This document shows, piece by piece, positions 1-5,481 of a stretch of DNA of 10,227 bases. Under the pieces are notes generated by a model. It saw only the letters and a list, made by a program, of their open reading frames with translations. It was not told the DNA's origin and searched no databases. A program made the position numbers and the translations under genes. Each line of letters opens with the position of its first letter. Within the stretch, counting starts at the first letter, position 1. This DNA is from Patescibacteria group bacterium (GTDB lineage Bacteria; Patescibacteriota; Minisyncoccia; UBA6257; GWB1-50-10). The DNA is taken from the NCBI GenBank assembly GCA_023380415.1, contig JAMCRC010000021.1, positions 1 through 10,227 on the forward strand, written 5' to 3'.

Positions 1-467
1 GCAAGGACACCAAAGGCATATTACGAGTGCACCAGTTCGATAAGATCGAGATGTTCTCTTTCGTCGGACCCGATGATTCCGAGAAGGAGCACCAGCGCCT
101 TTTGGGATTCGAAGAGAAGCTCATGCAGGCCCTCGAACTGCCTTACCGGGTCGTCGAGATATGCACCGGCGATATGGGCTGGGTCGGGGCGCGCCAATTC
201 GACATCGAGACCTGGATGCCGGGGCAGGGCGTCTATCGCGAGACGCACTCCTGCTCGAATACGACCGATTTCCAGGCCCGCGGAATCAACGCTAAGTTCA
301 AAGGCAAAGACGGCAAGAAAGAGTTCGTCCATACCCTGAACGCGACCGCTTTCGCCATCGGCCGGACGCTCATTGCCATCATCGAGAACTACCAGACGAA
401 ACAGGGGACCGTTCGCGTACCGAAGGCCCTTCAAGGATACGTCGGCAAAGAGGAGATCGCCGCTTGA
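1..467 (+). CDS. serS: Seryl-tRNA synthetase, C-terminal part (cut by left edge)
   Basis: This is the last ~154 residues of a class II aminoacyl-tRNA synthetase that charges tRNA-Ser (and tRNA-Sec where present) with serine in the cytoplasm. The reading frame is open through the left edge (codons begin at base 3), so the GTG at 27 is an internal Val and not a start. Visible signatures are motif 2 (RVHQFDKIEMF), the SerRS-typical CSNTTDFQAR block, and motif 3 with its arginine (AIGRTLIAIIENYQ) followed by VRVPKALQGYVG, the usual SerRS ending. The missing part should hold the N-terminal coiled-coil arm and motif 1. One oddity: the family usually reads QARR after the DF, and here it is QARG. The TGA stop at 465-467 is 6 bases before the next gene, so the two are probably co-transcribed. 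The family assignment is very secure. Confidence 0.96.
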   Translation, partial: KDTKGILRVHQFDKIEMFSFVGPDDSEKEHQRLLGFEEKLMQALELPYRVVEICTGDMGWVGARQFDIETWMPGQGVYRETHSCSNTTDFQARGINAKFKGKDGKKEFVHTLNATAFAIGRTLIAIIENYQTKQGTVRVPKALQGYVGKEEIAA

Positions 468-473
468 TTTGCC

Positions 474-1118
474 ATGAGGATCTTGCGCTGGATATTCTAT
501 CTCGCGCTCGCGGCCGCCATGATCTACGGCGGCTACTTTGCATATTTGAAATGGATGAACGGGGAACCGATATCGTCCTTGTGGCAAAAGGCGCAGCAAT
601 ACGCCTCGACCACGCAGGGAACGGTCCGGAACGTGAGCGATACGGTGAGCGCCGCCCAAAAGACCGTCCAATCGGTCCAATCGACGGTCGCGAGTGCCAC
701 AAGCGCCTTCGATGCGGCCAAAGAGACCGTCGGGAACCTGCTCGGCGGCATAGGAGAGGGGATCCAGGGTCTGTCCCAAGCCCTTAAGGGGGCGACGTCC
801 TCGCCCGCCTCGACATCCACGGCCGTTCCGCCCGCCGCCGCGGCGGTCAGTGTCGGTTCTACGGCGACCGCGGCCTCGTCGGATGCGCCGCTGCCCGCGA
901 CCATCACGACGTCCGTCGGCGCGCCGCTCTATTTTTCGATGGCGAGCGGGAACGCCTATTCGATCTCTTGGGGGGATGGCACGGTAAGCTCGGGCGCGCT
1001 GGATCAGGGGGAGCCGACGGTGGTGCGGCACGCCTGGTCGTCGGCCGGGAACTACAGCGTCAAAGTGACCGTCGACGGCGGCTCGTATACCTTCCCCATT
1101 CGTGTGTATAATCAATAA
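474..1118 (+). CDS. Membrane-anchored protein with amphipathic helix region and C-terminal PKD-like domain
   Basis: A 214-residue protein that I do not recognise as a named family. The N-terminus is a single membrane segment or uncleaved signal anchor (about residues 5-25). It is followed by a helical, Gln/Ser/Thr/Val-rich stretch (about 37-108) with repeated TV-x-x-V/A spacing that looks like an amphipathic or coiled-coil stalk. Next comes an Ala/Ser/Thr/Pro linker (109-143), then a compact beta domain (148-213). That domain has the WGDG motif at 166-169, a downstream His (186) and a G-x-Y-x-V-x-V strand (192-199), which are hallmarks of PKD-like Ig folds. The likely topology is cytoplasmic N-terminus with stalk and PKD domain outside. 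The start ATG is 6 bases after the serS stop. An AGGAG at 451-455 lies 18 bases upstream, further than usual for a ribosome site, so coupling to serS translation is likely. Function is unknown; the FtsQ-like neighbour suggests an envelope role. Confidence 0.85.
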   Translation: MRILRWIFYLALAAAMIYGGYFAYLKWMNGEPISSLWQKAQQYASTTQGTVRNVSDTVSAAQKTVQSVQSTVASATSAFDAAKETVGNLLGGIGEGIQGLSQALKGATSSPASTSTAVPPAAAAVSVGSTATAASSDAPLPATITTSVGAPLYFSMASGNAYSISWGDGTVSSGALDQGEPTVVRHAWSSAGNYSVKVTVDGGSYTFPIRVYNQ

Positions 1119-1121
1119 TAG

Positions 1122-1919
1122 ATGCCGGCCGAATACCGATCGGAATTCACCCCCCGCCTGCGCCGGAAGCGGCGCATTTTTTGGTTCGTTTTCGGAGCCG
1201 CGGTCGTCCTGGTCGTCTTTCTGGGCGGCGCATTTTACGCCCTGCGCAACCTCGACTGGTTCAAGGTAAAGCAGTTCACCGTGACGGGAACGGCCATGTC
1301 CGAAACGGCCGTCCGTCAGGCCATCGAAACAAGCCAGGCCGGCGGCTTTTTGGGTTCGTTTCTCGGCCCTCAGAACATCCTTTATTGGCAGTTCCGCCGC
1401 GCGGCGGACGCGCCCCTTGCGTTGCCTCTTGTGGCGAGCTTGAACGTCCAGACCGACCTCTGGGCCAGGACGGTCGCCGTCGCCGCGACCGACCGGACGC
1501 TTTGGTCCGTGGTCTGCGAGGACGGGGGAGCGCGCTGCTATGCGATCGATGGAAGCGGGATCGTTTTCGCCCAAGTGCCGGACACTCAGGGTGTGCTTAT
1601 ATTGAAGATAACGGACCAGAGCGGCCGGACGTTCGTCTTGGGCGAACCCTTCCTGCCGTCATCGGCCTGGATCGCCAATTTGACGGCGACCCTCCGCGCC
1701 CTCCAAACAGGCGGCTATCCGGTCGCGGGCGTGACGATCGACGATCTTTCTACCGGCGAATGGCACGCCTCGCTCGCCGCGGGACCGACCATGGATTTCA
1801 GCTTCAATTTCGTGCCGGCCGGATTCCAGGCCGTGCTGGCGGGATTGCGTTCCCAGGTAGACCTTTCTAAGGTCACGGATATTGATTTCAGCGTCCCGCA
1901 GAGGATCTATTACAAATAA
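1122..1919 (+). CDS. FtsQ/DivIB-like POTRA cell-division membrane protein
   Basis: A 265-residue bitopic membrane protein. A basic cytoplasmic N-terminus (RLRRKRR at 12-18) precedes one membrane helix (about 19-41). Then comes a POTRA-like domain starting at WFKVKQFTVTGTAMSETAVRQAI (46-68), matching the FtsQ pattern in which a short strand and 'V.G....s...v...i' follow the membrane helix. The central part has a W..(V)C......CYAIDGSGIVF stretch (128-149), which resembles the FtsQ beta-domain 'Y.ID..G.vF'. The end VTDIDFSVPQRIYYK fits the final strand of FtsQ. In the divisome, FtsQ bridges FtsA/FtsK and FtsB/FtsL and sits outside the membrane. Only 3 bases separate it from the previous stop, so it belongs to the serS-led transcription unit. 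No other dcw genes (murC, ftsA, ftsZ) are visible here, so the identity rests on domain architecture. Cys132 and Cys139 could form an extracytoplasmic disulfide. Confidence 0.78.
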   Translation: MPAEYRSEFTPRLRRKRRIFWFVFGAAVVLVVFLGGAFYALRNLDWFKVKQFTVTGTAMSETAVRQAIETSQAGGFLGSFLGPQNILYWQFRRAADAPLALPLVASLNVQTDLWARTVAVAATDRTLWSVVCEDGGARCYAIDGSGIVFAQVPDTQGVLILKITDQSGRTFVLGEPFLPSSAWIANLTATLRALQTGGYPVAGVTIDDLSTGEWHASLAAGPTMDFSFNFVPAGFQAVLAGLRSQVDLSKVTDIDFSVPQRIYYK

Positions 1920-1923
1920 CCTT

Positions 1924-1932
1924 TGTTATAAT
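1924..1932 (+). promoter_or_regulatory. Extended -10 promoter of the prepilin-like gene
   Basis: TGTTATAAT at 1924-1932 is a perfect extended -10 element (TG-n-TATAAT). No convincing -35 is seen. Standard spacing puts the transcription start at about 1939, one base before the ATG at 1940, giving a leaderless mRNA. The hexamer overlaps the alternative ATG at 1931, which argues against that codon being used when transcription begins here. Confidence 0.6.
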
Positions 1933-1939
1933 GATTGAG

Positions 1940-2749
1940 ATGAAGAACGCGCCGCGCAAAGAATCCGGATTTTCCCTTGTGGAGCTCCTTGTCTACATCG
2001 CTATTTTCGCGGTGACGGCCGTGTTCATGGTCGGCATTCTCACGACCATCACCGGCATCCAGACCCGCCAAACAACCCTTAATTCGGTGAACAATCAGAT
2101 CTCGTTCGTTTCGAACGAGGTCACCCAGCTCATCCACACCTCGAGCCTGATCGACATGACGACGGGCCAGGCGACCTCGACCCTGAAGCTCCGCATGCCG
2201 GACCTCGCTTACGACCCGACGATAGTTTACGCCTCGGGCACGGCCGTGTACCTAGAGCAGGGGACCAGTTCGCCCGTCGCGCTCACCAATTCGACCGTGA
2301 CGGTGGGAAATTTCCAGGTGACCAAGTACGAAAACCCCGGCGGTCCGGCCGTCATCGACCTCGCCATGAGCATGACCTACAATTCCGCGAACCCGGCCGG
2401 GGCGGTGACCCAGACGGCGGATACGGCGATCGCCCGGGTTTCGGCGGCCTCGTTCGACTCGTCGGTCTATCCGACGGCGACGGGCACGCTCACCTTGGGC
2501 ACCCAATCGAATCCGTGGTATGCCGGTTATTTCAACAACAACGTCTCGATCGGCGGCCAGTACGGCCAGATAGGATTGGGGACCGGCTTTTCCGGTTCGA
2601 CGAACGTCTTATTGAAGGCCAATGGAGACGTCGGCTTTTCGGCCTCGAACCAGGGGCTCATCCTCGTTTCACCTACGGCCGGGATCTGCTACCGCCTTAC
2701 GGTGAACGCCTCAGGCACGCTCATCACCACGCAGACCACTTGCCCGTAA
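1940..2749 (+). CDS. Prepilin-like protein with type IV N-terminal cleavage/methylation motif
   Basis: A 269-residue secreted protein with a class III (type IV pilin/pseudopilin) signal: a short charged leader, then G10|FSLVELLVYIAIFAV. Prepilin peptidase should cut after Gly10 and N-methylate Phe11; Glu15 is the conserved Glu+5 used in subunit packing. The hydrophobic helix runs to about residue 33. The rest is a Thr/Ser/Asn-rich beta-type domain. Residues 183-225 read GTLTLGTQSNPWYAGYF followed by short Gly/Asn/Ile strands, reminiscent of 'LG...NPW...Y' segments in phage tail-fibre and adhesin shafts. The C-terminus contains a Cys pair (AGICYRL ... TTCP). ATG 1940 was chosen because the extended -10 covers the upstream in-frame ATG at 1931; read-through from the upstream genes could still allow 1931, which adds three residues (MIE). 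It is the last gene of the serS-led cluster. It is more likely a minor pilin or surface pseudopilin than a major pilin. Confidence 0.88.
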   Translation: MKNAPRKESGFSLVELLVYIAIFAVTAVFMVGILTTITGIQTRQTTLNSVNNQISFVSNEVTQLIHTSSLIDMTTGQATSTLKLRMPDLAYDPTIVYASGTAVYLEQGTSSPVALTNSTVTVGNFQVTKYENPGGPAVIDLAMSMTYNSANPAGAVTQTADTAIARVSAASFDSSVYPTATGTLTLGTQSNPWYAGYFNNNVSIGGQYGQIGLGTGFSGSTNVLLKANGDVGFSASNQGLILVSPTAGICYRLTVNASGTLITTQTTCP

Positions 2750-2774
2750 GTTCGGCCGCTCGGCGGGATTCTTT

Positions 2775-2799
2775 GGGGCGCCATTTCGGCCCCCTTTTT
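2775..2799 (+). terminator. Intrinsic terminator after the prepilin-like gene
   Basis: GGGG (2775-2778), a bulged C, then GCC (2780-2782) pairs with GGC (2788-2790) and CCCC (2791-2794) around an ATTTC loop. A run of five T follows (2795-2799). It lies 25 bases after the TAA stop and closes the serS-led transcription unit. Confidence 0.8.
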
Positions 2800-2854
2800 C
2801 GTATTAGACCCGGGTAGAGAGGGTTGTGCACACGCGCGGCAGGCGACGGTGTTC

Positions 2855-2860
2855 TATACT
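2855..2860 (+). promoter_or_regulatory. -10 box of the secreted repeat-protein gene
   Basis: TATACT at 2855-2860 ends 8 bases before the ATG at 2869. Standard spacing predicts initiation at about 2867, so the leader would be about 2 bases. No TG extension and no clear -35 hexamer were found. A GAGG at 2871-2874 could instead serve an internal ATG at 2884. Confidence 0.45.
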
Positions 2861-2868
2861 GAAGACGT

Positions 2869-4731
2869 ATGAGGAAAAAAATAATGAAGTATGCGGTGGC
2901 AGGAGGGATGACGGCCGGATTGCTTCTCGCTTCGGTCGCTTTGGCGGCCACGCCGACCTTGTCGGCCTTTTACGTGAGCGGCGACAGCGTCCAATTGAAC
3001 GTCACGGGCGACGCCAATCAGAACGTTTTCCTTAACTACTACAACACGAGCAATATCTACAGCCAGACGGTGATAGGAATGACGAACTCGGGCGGGTCGT
3101 TCTCTACGACCATCAGCACGAGCCAGCAGGGAATAAATCCCGGGAGCGTGATTTCGGTCACGGTGAACGGCCAGCAGTCCAATTCGGTCCAGTGGCCGTA
3201 TACCTCGGGGAGCGGCGGAAGCAGCTCATTCACGTTGAACCAGTCGAGCGTGTCGCTCTTGAGCGGCCAGTCGGTCGTCGTGACGGCGTCCGTTGCCGGC
3301 CCGTTCTATCTTGCGAGCAATTCTAACCCGTCGGTCGCCAACTTCTCCATCGGCGGCAATCAGATCACCGTGGTGGGCAACACGACCGGCACTACGAACG
3401 CCTCGATCTGCCTTGTTTCGAACAACGGCAGCTGCGCCTCGCTCGCCGTGACCGTGAACAGCTCGTCCGCCGGGTCGAGCATTTATTTCAGCCAGAACAA
3501 TCTTTCTATGCCGATCGGCTCGAGCGCGAGCGTCACGGTCTCGGGCGGCAGCGGAACCTACAACGTCGTCAATAACTCGAATTCGCACAGCGTTTCCGCC
3601 TCGCTTTCCGGTTCGCTCATCTCCCTCTACGCCCAGAACGTGAGCGGCGCATCCGCCATCACCGTATGTTCGACAAATATGAGCGCTTGCGGAGTGCTTA
3701 ACGTCACGGTCGGCGGCTCTTCCGCGTCTTCGAACAACCTCATCTTCATGCCTTCGAATCCGGTGATCGCGGTCGGCCAGGCGACGACGACGGCCGTCAT
3801 CGGCGGCACTCTGCCGTATTACGTGAGCTCCAACTCCAATTCCAGCGCCATCCAGGCCTCGGTCAGCAATAACATCGTGACGCTGATCGGCCAGGCGGCC
3901 GGCACGGCCTCCATTACGATCTGCTCCTCGAACGGCGGCACCTGCGGCACGTTCTACGCGACGGTGAACGCCTATGCGAGCGCGATCAATTTCTCGCCGG
4001 CGAGCGTGACGGTCGCCCCCGGCGGCAGCGCGACCGTCCAACTTTCGAGTTCCGGCGGCAGTTACTACGTTTCGAGCAATAGCGCCTCGAATATCGCGAC
4101 GGCGGCGGTGAACGGAGCGAGCGTCACGATCACCGGTTCCTCGATCGGGTCCGCTACGATCGGCATTTGTTCCAACCTCGGCCAGTGCGGCACCGTTCCC
4201 GTCACGGTGAGCCAGACCGGAGCGACCTCGGCCGGATCGTCGGTCGCGATCACCCAGGTGATCTCGGCCGGAGCGGGGATAAATCTGATGCTTTCGGGCG
4301 GCACGGCGCCGTACACTCCGACCGCGGCAAGCGGCCTTGTGAGCGCGACGATAAACAGCGGCACGGTCCTGACGCTTATCGGCGTCACGCCCGGCAACAC
4401 TTCGGTGAACGTATGCGCCGCTCAAGGCGGCTGTCTGACGATCCCAGTGGTCGTCACGGCGGCCGTTTCCACTAGCCAGTCTTCGAGCGGCAGCGCTGGC
4501 AGCAACGCCGGGGGATACGTCTTTACGACCTTCATGAGCCAAGGCGACCGCGGGGCCGCCATTACGGCCCTGCAACAAGAGCTCAACCGGCTCGGCTATC
4601 TATCCGCTTCTCCCACCGGTTATTTCGGCCCGGAGACCGCCGCGGCCGTTAAGGCCTTCCAGCGGGCGAACGGTATCTCCGCCGTCGGTTACGTCGGCCC
4701 CTCCACTCGGTCGGCCTTGAACAGCCGATAA
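2869..4731 (+). CDS. Secreted repeat protein: five Cys-paired Ig-like repeats plus C-terminal peptidoglycan-binding domain
   Basis: A 620-residue exported protein. The signal peptide has a basic start (RKK, K), a hydrophobic core and a likely cut after ALA at residue 26. An N-terminal beta domain (27-119) is followed by five Ser/Thr/Asn/Gly-rich repeats at about 120-203, 204-288, 289-371, 372-458 and 459-532. Each repeat has an xxSNS- or GGT-centred strand in its middle. Near its end each has a short C-x5-7-C hairpin (for example ICSSNGGTC) followed by a V-T-V strand, suggesting a disulfide-stapled Ig/BIG2-type fold. After a Ser/Gly linker, residues 550-620 form a PG_binding_1 domain (QGDRGAAITALQQELNRLGY ... 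GYFGPETAAAVKAFQ). The protein probably sits on the wall through this domain and projects the repeats. The first ATG (2869) is preferred because it gives a proper basic n-region and matches the -10 box; ATG 2884 is the alternative. It is transcribed alone. The ligand or partner is unknown. Confidence 0.9.
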   Translation: MRKKIMKYAVAGGMTAGLLLASVALAATPTLSAFYVSGDSVQLNVTGDANQNVFLNYYNTSNIYSQTVIGMTNSGGSFSTTISTSQQGINPGSVISVTVNGQQSNSVQWPYTSGSGGSSSFTLNQSSVSLLSGQSVVVTASVAGPFYLASNSNPSVANFSIGGNQITVVGNTTGTTNASICLVSNNGSCASLAVTVNSSSAGSSIYFSQNNLSMPIGSSASVTVSGGSGTYNVVNNSNSHSVSASLSGSLISLYAQNVSGASAITVCSTNMSACGVLNVTVGGSSASSNNLIFMPSNPVIAVGQATTTAVIGGTLPYYVSSNSNSSAIQASVSNNIVTLIGQAAGTASITICSSNGGTCGTFYATVNAYASAINFSPASVTVAPGGSATVQLSSSGGSYYVSSNSASNIATAAVNGASVTITGSSIGSATIGICSNLGQCGTVPVTVSQTGATSAGSSVAITQVISAGAGINLMLSGGTAPYTPTAASGLVSATINSGTVLTLIGVTPGNTSVNVCAAQGGCLTIPVVVTAAVSTSQSSSGSAGSNAGGYVFTTFMSQGDRGAAITALQQELNRLGYLSASPTGYFGPETAAAVKAFQRANGISAVGYVGPSTRSALNSR

Positions 4732-4763
4732 CAGAGGCGTTCGCGGCGGAACGAACTCAGCCG

Positions 4764-4793
4764 GACCCGGCCGCTTGTAAGGTCGGGCTCTTT
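4764..4793 (+). terminator. Possible intrinsic terminator after the repeat-protein gene
   Basis: CCCGGCC at 4766-4772 pairs with GGTCGGG at 4781-4787 (seven pairs, one G-U) around an 8-base loop. A weak T-containing tail (CTCTTT) follows. The poor T-run lowers confidence. The loop also holds a -35-like TTGTAA. Confidence 0.4.
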
Positions 4794-4804
4794 GGCCGCA
4801 TAAT
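4775..4804 (+). promoter_or_regulatory. Promoter of the DUF6580-type membrane protein gene
   Basis: TTGTAA (4775-4780), an 18-base spacer and CATAAT (4799-4804) form a plausible sigma-70 promoter. The predicted start is near 4811, giving a leader of about 47 bases. The -35 lies in the loop of the preceding hairpin. I see no riboswitch-like structure in the leader. Confidence 0.45.
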
Positions 4805-4844
4805 CTATCCGAAGTCAGAGATCGAAACTTTAAAAATAAATATC

Positions 4845-4850
4845 CGGAGG
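4845..4850 (+). promoter_or_regulatory. Shine-Dalgarno site of the DUF6580-type gene
   Basis: CGGAGG is placed 7 bases before the ATG at 4858, within an A/T-rich leader. It is one of the two clear Shine-Dalgarno sites in the window and fixes the start codon. Confidence 0.8.
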
Positions 4851-4857
4851 ATATTCC

Positions 4858-5382
4858 ATGAAACAGATATTCCTGTCGTTCCTGGTCGTGGCCTTAATAG
4901 TCGGGCAACGGCTGGTCCCGCACGAACCGAACATCTCCGCCGTTTTGGCCGTGTCTCTCTTTGCCGGCGCCTACCTTTCCGAAAAGTGGGCGACGATGTC
5001 CGTTTTCGGCGCTCTCGTTTTGAGCGACGCCATTTTGAAGAACGAGCGTTTCGGCATTATGGCCTTCGTTTACGGAGCATTGCTCCTGATCGCCATAATG
5101 GGCTTCGCGCTCAAGGGGAAGGTAAGGGTCGGTAACGTGATAGGTCTGTCGATAGTAAGCGCAATAGCGTTCTTCCTGATCACCAACTTCGGCGTATGGG
5201 TCCTGCCCGATTCGTTCTACCCCCATACCCGCGCCGGCCTGATCGAATGTTTCGCCGCGGCCGTTCCGTTCTTTTGGCGGACGCTTGCGAGCACGCTTGT
5301 AAGCAGCGCCGTCCTATTCGGCCTTTACGAGGCATCTCGGTTCGTTCTGCGGTTTTTCAAGTCGGATTATCTTGCGGCTTGA
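4858..5382 (+). CDS. DUF6580-type multi-pass integral membrane protein (putative transport protein)
   Basis: A 174-residue, mostly hydrophobic protein with about five membrane segments (near residues 3-16, 25-40, 46-60, 68-84, 94-116 and a C-terminal one around 143-160; exact boundaries uncertain). Family marks I recognise are RLVPHEPNISAVLAVSLFAGAYL (18-40), a membrane LVLSDAIL segment, FFLITNFGVWVLP with YPHTRAGLIECFAAAVPFFWRTLASTL, and a helical C-terminus. These match the DUF6580 pattern (P-NF.p..A..LF.Ga / SD / TNFgvW / YP.t..GL..C...a.PFF.nt). The family resembles small substrate-binding membrane proteins of ECF-type transporters, but the substrate is unknown. The gene stands alone between its own promoter and a strong terminator, with no ATPase or energising partner visible here. 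The start is fixed by CGGAGG at 7 bases. Confidence 0.85.
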   Translation: MKQIFLSFLVVALIVGQRLVPHEPNISAVLAVSLFAGAYLSEKWATMSVFGALVLSDAILKNERFGIMAFVYGALLLIAIMGFALKGKVRVGNVIGLSIVSAIAFFLITNFGVWVLPDSFYPHTRAGLIECFAAAVPFFWRTLASTLVSSAVLFGLYEASRFVLRFFKSDYLAA

Positions 5383-5389
5383 TGATCTT

Positions 5390-5422
5390 CGGCGGCGGCC
5401 ATGTGGCCCCCGCCGTTTTTTT
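5390..5422 (+). terminator. Strong intrinsic terminator after the DUF6580-type gene
   Basis: CGGCGG (5390-5395) and GGCC (5397-5400) pair with GGCC (5405-5408) and CCGCCG (5410-5415). There is one C-C mismatch and an ATGT loop. Seven T follow (5416-5422), merging into the next gene's TTGACA. Confidence 0.92.
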
Positions 5423-5448
5423 GACACCGGTCCGGTAAATGGGATAAT
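5421..5448 (+). promoter_or_regulatory. Sigma-70-type promoter of the PLP-enzyme gene, overlapping the terminator T-run
   Basis: A consensus -35 TTGACA (5421-5426), 16-base spacer and -10 GATAAT (5443-5448). The predicted start is near 5455. The first two T of the -35 are the last two of the upstream terminator run. Because initiation is downstream of 5449, the in-frame TTG there cannot be the start codon. Confidence 0.8.
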
Positions 5449-5470
5449 TTGAATGGAGAAAATCGAAAAA

Positions 5471-5476
5471 AGGAGG
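5471..5476 (+). promoter_or_regulatory. Shine-Dalgarno site deciding the PLP-enzyme start
   Basis: A perfect AGGAGG lies 5 bases before TTG 5482 and 14 bases before ATG 5491. The spacing favours the TTG. Confidence 0.75.
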
Positions 5477-5481
5477 CTCAT

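Noticed and set aside
1107..1112. TATAAT nine bases before the FtsQ-like ATG
   Set aside because: It encodes the Tyr-Asn of the preceding protein's last residues, and has no TG extension at proper spacing and no -35. It could act like the others, but the 3-base gene gap already explains expression.
21..1574. 517-codon open frame on the minus strand opposite serS, the PKD protein and the FtsQ-like gene
   Set aside because: The translation is Arg/Gly/Asp-rich low-complexity with no domain. It is antisense to three well-supported genes and is expected in GC-rich DNA.
2825..2832. TGTGCACA palindrome upstream of the repeat-protein gene
   Set aside because: A single short palindrome with no second copy or linked regulator is not enough to call an operator.
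3226..4578. 450-codon minus-strand open frame opposite the repeat protein
   Set aside because: It is an Arg/Ala/Asp-rich shadow produced by the repetitive Ser/Gly codons on the other strand. It has no start context or domain.
4738..4753. CGTTC/GAACG hairpin right after the repeat-protein stop
   Set aside because: It has only five pairs and no T-run. The later hairpin at 4764-4793 is a better, though weak, terminator candidate.
5449..5481. TTG at 5449 as start of the PLP enzyme
   Set aside because: It overlaps the -10 hexamer (5443-5448) edge and precedes the predicted transcription start. A perfect AGGAGG instead serves the TTG at 5482.
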